Under the pieces are notes generated by a model that did no database searches, was not told the DNA's origin, and saw only the letters and a program-made list of their open reading frames with translations. This document shows, one piece after another, positions 60,962-64,000 of a DNA stretch of 64,000 bases. The stretch's first letter is position 1, and the number at the start of each line of letters is the position of its first letter. The DNA is from Verrucomicrobiota bacterium. GTDB taxonomy: Bacteria > Verrucomicrobiota > Verrucomicrobiia > Opitutales > Opitutaceae. The DNA lies in the NCBI GenBank assembly GCA_023416735.1, contig JAEZGX010000007.1:48367-112366 (forward strand). The letters run 5' to 3'. The translations under genes and the position numbers were made by a program.

Positions 60962-61398
60962 CCGCATCGTCCAGCGGGCCGGCCAGGCTTCTCGTTCGCG
61001 CCACGCTTTTCTTTATTGGGCTGGCGATCGCTTCCTTCGCTTTCGCTGCGCCCACGGATGGCGACGAAGTCATCGTGCCCAATGGTTCGGCGCAACGCGG
61101 CACGCCGCCCGCCGATTCGGGACCCGGCGCGGGCGCATTGACCTTCGTCGCGGTGCTGCTGCTCGGCGGGGCAGGGGCGTGGATGCTTTGGCGCGGACGC
61201 AATGGCGGACTCGCCTCGCTGAAACGCGATGGGCGGCAACTGGTGATCGACGAGACGCGTTCGCTCGGCAACCGGCAGTTCCTGGTGGTTGCTTCCTATC
61301 GCGACCGGAAATTCCTGCTCGGCGTTTGTCCGGGCCGCATCGATCTGCTCTCGCCGCTGCACGACGACGAGCTGGTTTTCGACAAAACGCGCGAATGA
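60958..61398 (+). CDS. fliO: Flagellar biosynthesis protein FliO-like
   Basis: The 146-residue protein has a signal-like hydrophobic start (LLVRATLFFIGLAIASFAFA), a membrane segment (TFVAVLLLGGAGAWMLW) and a cytoplasmic FliO-type ending (LVIDETRSLGNRQFLVVASY). It helps assemble the FliP export gate. It overlaps fliN and fliP at both ends by ATGA. Similarity is low, so the call leans on topology and place. Confidence 0.85.
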   Translation: MTASSSGPARLLVRATLFFIGLAIASFAFAAPTDGDEVIVPNGSAQRGTPPADSGPGAGALTFVAVLLLGGAGAWMLWRGRNGGLASLKRDGRQLVIDETRSLGNRQFLVVASYRDRKFLLGVCPGRIDLLSPLHDDELVFDKTRE

Positions 61399-62234
61399 AC
61401 GTCTCGTTTCCCACTCGTCGGAGCACGTTGTTCCTGCGCGCGATCGCGATTGGATTGATCCTGCTCTTGCTCGGCGTGCTCACCTCGCCCGAGCTGCATG
61501 CGCAGGCGGCTGATGCGCCCGATGCTTCGGCGCCCCCGGCGACGCAGAGCGTGAATGCCGATCCCTTTCGCCTGAATATCGGCCTCGAAGGGACGGGCGA
61601 GGGCGGACAGGTGAGCGTCGCCGTGCAGATCGTGCTCGTGATGACGCTGCTGTCCGTGGCGCCATCGCTCGTGCTGCTGATGACGACGTTCACGCGGCTG
61701 GTGATTGTGCTCGGGTTTGTGCGCACCGCGTTGGGCACGCCATCGGCGCCGTCGAACCAAATCGTGATCGGGCTCTCGCTCTTTCTGACGTTTTTCCTGA
61801 TGGGCCCGGTGTTCGAGCGGATCCAACGGGAGGCGATCGTGCCCTATCTCGATAAGGAAATCACGGCGGGGCAGGCGCTCGATCAGGCGACGATTCCCCT
61901 GAAAGATTTCATGTTGAAGCAAACGCGCACGCGGGATCTCGAGTATTTCCTTCAACTCGGCGGTTTCGGTCCGACCGCGGTGAAAGATTTGCCGATGCGC
62001 GTGGTGATTCCCGCCTTTGTGCTCAGCGAACTGCAGACGGCGTTTCAGATGGGGTTTCTGCTCTTCCTGCCGTTTCTGGTGATCGATTTTCTCGTGGCGT
62101 CGACGTTGATGGCGCTCGGCATGATGATGATGCCGCCCGTCACGATCGCGTTGCCGCTCAAACTGCTGCTGTTCGTTCTCGTCGACGGATGGCACCTCGT
62201 CGTGAAGTCACTGGTGCAGAGTTTCGTGGCATAA
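61395..62234 (+). CDS. fliP: Flagellar export gate protein FliP
   Basis: The 279-residue protein has a signal peptide (FLRAIAIGLILLLLGVLTSP) and the export-gate core: VQIVLVMTLLSVAPSLVLLM, TTFTRLVIVLGFVRTALGTP, PSNQIVIGLSLFLTFFLMGP, then VVIPAFVLSELQTAFQMGFL and the ending ALGMMMMPPVTIALPLKLLL. With FliQ and FliR it forms the helical export channel. ATG 61395 fits the signal peptide. fliQ follows after 30 bp. Confidence 0.95.
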   Translation: MNVSFPTRRSTLFLRAIAIGLILLLLGVLTSPELHAQAADAPDASAPPATQSVNADPFRLNIGLEGTGEGGQVSVAVQIVLVMTLLSVAPSLVLLMTTFTRLVIVLGFVRTALGTPSAPSNQIVIGLSLFLTFFLMGPVFERIQREAIVPYLDKEITAGQALDQATIPLKDFMLKQTRTRDLEYFLQLGGFGPTAVKDLPMRVVIPAFVLSELQTAFQMGFLLFLPFLVIDFLVASTLMALGMMMMPPVTIALPLKLLLFVLVDGWHLVVKSLVQSFVA

Positions 62235-62264
62235 CTCAAAGCCATAGCTGGCAGCTTCTTCCTC

Positions 62265-62534
62265 ATGAATCCCGAACTCGCGATCGATATCTTCAAGACC
62301 AGCGTGATGTTTGCGCTCTATGTGGTCGCGCCGTTCCTGATCCTCACGCTCGTGCTGGGATTGCTGATGAGCTTGTTGCAGTCGGTGACGAGCCTTCAGG
62401 AACAAACGCTGACGTTCGTGCCGAAGCTGATCGGTTTGTCGGGATTGCTCCTCCTGCTCACGCCCTGGCTGCTCCGAACCCTCTCGGAGTTCACCGTCAC
62501 CATCATCACCCGCATGGGCACGATCGGCCAGTGA
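62265..62534 (+). CDS. fliQ: Flagellar export gate protein FliQ
   Basis: The 89-residue protein has two membrane hairpins (FKTSVMFALYVVAPFLILTL and LIGLSGLLLLLTPWLLRTLS) joined by QSVTSLQEQTLTFVPK, the FliQ consensus. It packs around the FliP-FliR gate. Length is exactly typical. A 25-bp AT-rich hairpin lies in the 61-bp gap to fliR. Confidence 0.95.
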   Translation: MNPELAIDIFKTSVMFALYVVAPFLILTLVLGLLMSLLQSVTSLQEQTLTFVPKLIGLSGLLLLLTPWLLRTLSEFTVTIITRMGTIGQ

Positions 62535-62544
62535 GCGTTTACGA

Positions 62545-62569
62545 GAGTGTCACATAAAATGTGATACTC
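62545..62569. promoter_or_regulatory. AT-rich palindromic hairpin between fliQ and fliR
   Basis: GAGTGTCACAT (62545-62555) pairs with ATGTGATACTC (62559-62569) around AAA, with one G-T pair. It lies 11 bp after fliQ and 26 bp before fliR. As DNA it is a TCACAT-N3-ATGTGA palindrome like a dimeric regulator site; as RNA it is a hairpin that could divide the message. Either role is inferred. Confidence 0.45.
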
Positions 62570-62595
62570 GAAAGAAACCGCCGAGGGGAAAAAGC

Positions 62596-63348
62596 ATGTC
62601 GTTGGACTACCTCGTCACCTGGATGATGGTGTTGCTGCGCACCACGGGAATTATTCTGCAGCTCCCGCTGGTGGCGAACCGCCCGATTCCGGCGATGGCA
62701 AAAGTGGGGATTTGCATGTGCATCGCGTCGCTGCTCGCCGGGGTCGTGCCGGTGTCGGAAGTGCCGGTGACGTTGTGGGCATTGTTCGTGGCGGCCTTGG
62801 GCGAAGTATTGGTCGGGCTGGCGCTGGGATTTGTGGGCCGGCTGACGTTTGCCGCGGTTGAAATGGCCGGACGCATCATTGCCACTGAAGTGGGTCTCAC
62901 AGCGACACCGGGCATCGGCGTGCCGGAACCGAGCTCCGAGCCGCTCGCGGCGTTGCTGGCGACGTTTGCGGTCGTGTTGTTTTTCCTGTTCGGCGGGCAT
63001 CTCATGATGCTCTCGGCGCTCACGCGCAGTTTTTCGATCGTGCACGCGGGGCACCCGGGATTCGCCCCGGGAGCGAGTGACGCGATGATCCGATCGACCG
63101 CGAATCTGATCGAGATCGGGATGCGCATCGCGGCGCCGTTCATCGCCATGAACTTTCTGGTGGTGCTGTCGTTTTCAGCGCTGGGCCGCGTGGTGCAAAA
63201 GCTGAACCCCTTCATCATGAGCTTTTCGCTCAAGATCATCGCCGGCCTGACGCTGCTCGGCTCCGCAGGTGCGCTGATCGCGCGTTATCTCTACGACGAG
63301 TTCAACGATGTGCCCTTGCGCATGCTCGAACTCGTCGTGGGAGGTTGA
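62596..63348 (+). CDS. fliR: Flagellar export gate protein FliR
   Basis: The 250-residue polytopic protein matches FliR, with LVTWMMVLLRTTGIILQLPL, FGRLTFAAVEMAGRIIATEV in the VGRLTFAAVEMAGRIIATE form, FLFGGHLMMLSALTRSFSIV and VVLSFSALGRVVQKLNPFIM. It completes the FliP-FliQ-FliR gate. It is the last flagellar gene here; the usual downstream partner FlhB is not in the window. The next gene is an unrelated FMN reductase. Confidence 0.93.
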   Translation: MSLDYLVTWMMVLLRTTGIILQLPLVANRPIPAMAKVGICMCIASLLAGVVPVSEVPVTLWALFVAALGEVLVGLALGFVGRLTFAAVEMAGRIIATEVGLTATPGIGVPEPSSEPLAALLATFAVVLFFLFGGHLMMLSALTRSFSIVHAGHPGFAPGASDAMIRSTANLIEIGMRIAAPFIAMNFLVVLSFSALGRVVQKLNPFIMSFSLKIIAGLTLLGSAGALIARYLYDEFNDVPLRMLELVVGG

Positions 63349-63398
63349 TCAAACCACGGGGCGCTTGCTGCAGCGCGAGAGGTTGGATTCGGTGGTGC

Positions 63399-63974
63399 AT
63401 GGCCCCTTCCCCTCGCATCCTGGCATTCTCCGGCAGCGCTCGTCGCGAATCGCTCAATCGAAAATTTCTCGCCGCTGCGGTCGATGCGGCGCGTGCCGCG
63501 GGTGGCGAGGTGACGCTCCTCGACCTCAACGATTACGTGCTGCCCTTGTATCACGGCGATCTTGAGGACGAACGAGGTCTGCCGGAAAACGCGTCGAAAT
63601 TGATCGCGTTGATTCAGGAGCACGCCGGGCTGCTTATCGCATCGCCCGAATACAACTCGATGCTCACACCCTTGCTAAAAAACACGATCGATTGGTGCAC
63701 GCGGGGCGACGACAACCCCTTCACCGGCAAAGTGGCGGCGGTGGTGGCGGCTTCGCCGGGCGCGTTTGGTGCGGTGCGATCGTTGAAGATGGCGCAACAG
63801 CTCCTGCACCATCTCGGCTGCATCGTTGTGCCGGGGCAAACGGTCCTCGCCCATGCGGACAAAGCGTTCGACGCCGACGGAAAGTTGATCGAAGCGCGGG
63901 CGTTGAAGTCGGTGAAAACCCTCGCGACGTCGCTTGTTGAAACAACCCGCAAGCTTGCCCGCGCGGAAGAGTGA
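63399..63974 (+). CDS. NADPH-dependent FMN reductase
   Basis: The 191-residue flavodoxin-fold protein has the FMN phosphate loop ILAFSGSARRESLNRKFLAA, then LLIASPEYNSMLTPLLKNTI, DWCTRGDDNPFTGKVAAVVA and SPGAFGAVRSLKMAQQLLHH. It belongs to the NADPH-dependent FMN/azo/chromate-reductase family. I start at ATG 63399 (MAPSPRILAFSG); an in-frame start overlapping fliR at 63345 adds 18 residues with no similarity. Its place after the flagellar operon looks incidental. It is unrelated in function to motility as far as can be seen. Confidence 0.88.
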   Translation: MAPSPRILAFSGSARRESLNRKFLAAAVDAARAAGGEVTLLDLNDYVLPLYHGDLEDERGLPENASKLIALIQEHAGLLIASPEYNSMLTPLLKNTIDWCTRGDDNPFTGKVAAVVAASPGAFGAVRSLKMAQQLLHHLGCIVVPGQTVLAHADKAFDADGKLIEARALKSVKTLATSLVETTRKLARAEE

Positions 63975-64000
63975 AGAGTCTCGTTCGCGGCGGCCTGCCG

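Overview
The window is GC-rich bacterial DNA, almost fully coding, with many ATGA stop/start overlaps and few clear Shine-Dalgarno sequences. The gene set fits a motile member of the Verrucomicrobiota, probably near Opitutus. It includes a split general secretion (type II) locus, archaeal-type cupin phosphoglucose isomerase, a deoxyhypusine synthase homologue, a PIG-V-like mannosyltransferase, and short monotonous repeats both between and inside genes. The lineage is inferred from gene content only. No rRNA, tRNA, CRISPR array, insertion sequence or phage was seen.

Layout. 1-5383: the end of a secreted carbohydrate-active protein, a DeoR regulator, and a divergent sugar operon (BadF-type kinase, cupin phosphoglucose isomerase, two mannose-6-phosphate-isomerase-like enzymes). 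5736-16292: type II secretion in two convergent halves. Pseudopilins and assembly proteins gspG-H-I-J-K-L-M are on the plus strand; gspD-E-F are on the minus strand with a ParE/RelE-type toxin-antitoxin pair between gspE and gspF. 16502-30420: housekeeping and uncharacterised genes: chorismate synthase, a degenerate CobW-like protein, thymidine phosphorylase, an ABC-F protein, a deoxyhypusine synthase homologue, an epimerase, a YyaL-type protein, glutaredoxin and small envelope proteins. 30578-38910: topoisomerase IV parE and parC, separated by a small membrane protein, a mannosyltransferase, an antisense polyprenol-phosphate-mannose synthase and an S41 protease, then an acid phosphatase.

38927-48336 is a chemotaxis block: cheW and a chemoreceptor (minus strand), cheA, an HDOD gene and cheD (plus strand), then cheR, cheB and a response regulator with a degenerate HD-GYP domain (minus strand). 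48551-63348 is one long flagellar operon, flgB-flgC-fliE-F-G-H-I-J-motE-like-fliK-flgD-flgE-fliL-M-N-O-P-Q-R. A good sigma-54 promoter lies directly before flgB, and sigma-28-like promoters precede the receptor gene and cheA. No CheY, CheC, flagellin, MotA/B, FlhA or FlhB gene lies in the window.

The most unusual signals are as follows. Two AT-rich palindromes in inverted orientation lie between fliH and fliI and could be a small invertible segment or a paired operator. Interspersed repeats have been absorbed in frame into gspE, the ABC-F gene and the YyaL-type gene. The toxin-antitoxin pair is seamlessly embedded in the secretion operon. Several signalling or GTPase proteins have lost key residues, the hook protein is very short, and flagellar and chemotaxis promoters sit almost on top of start codons.
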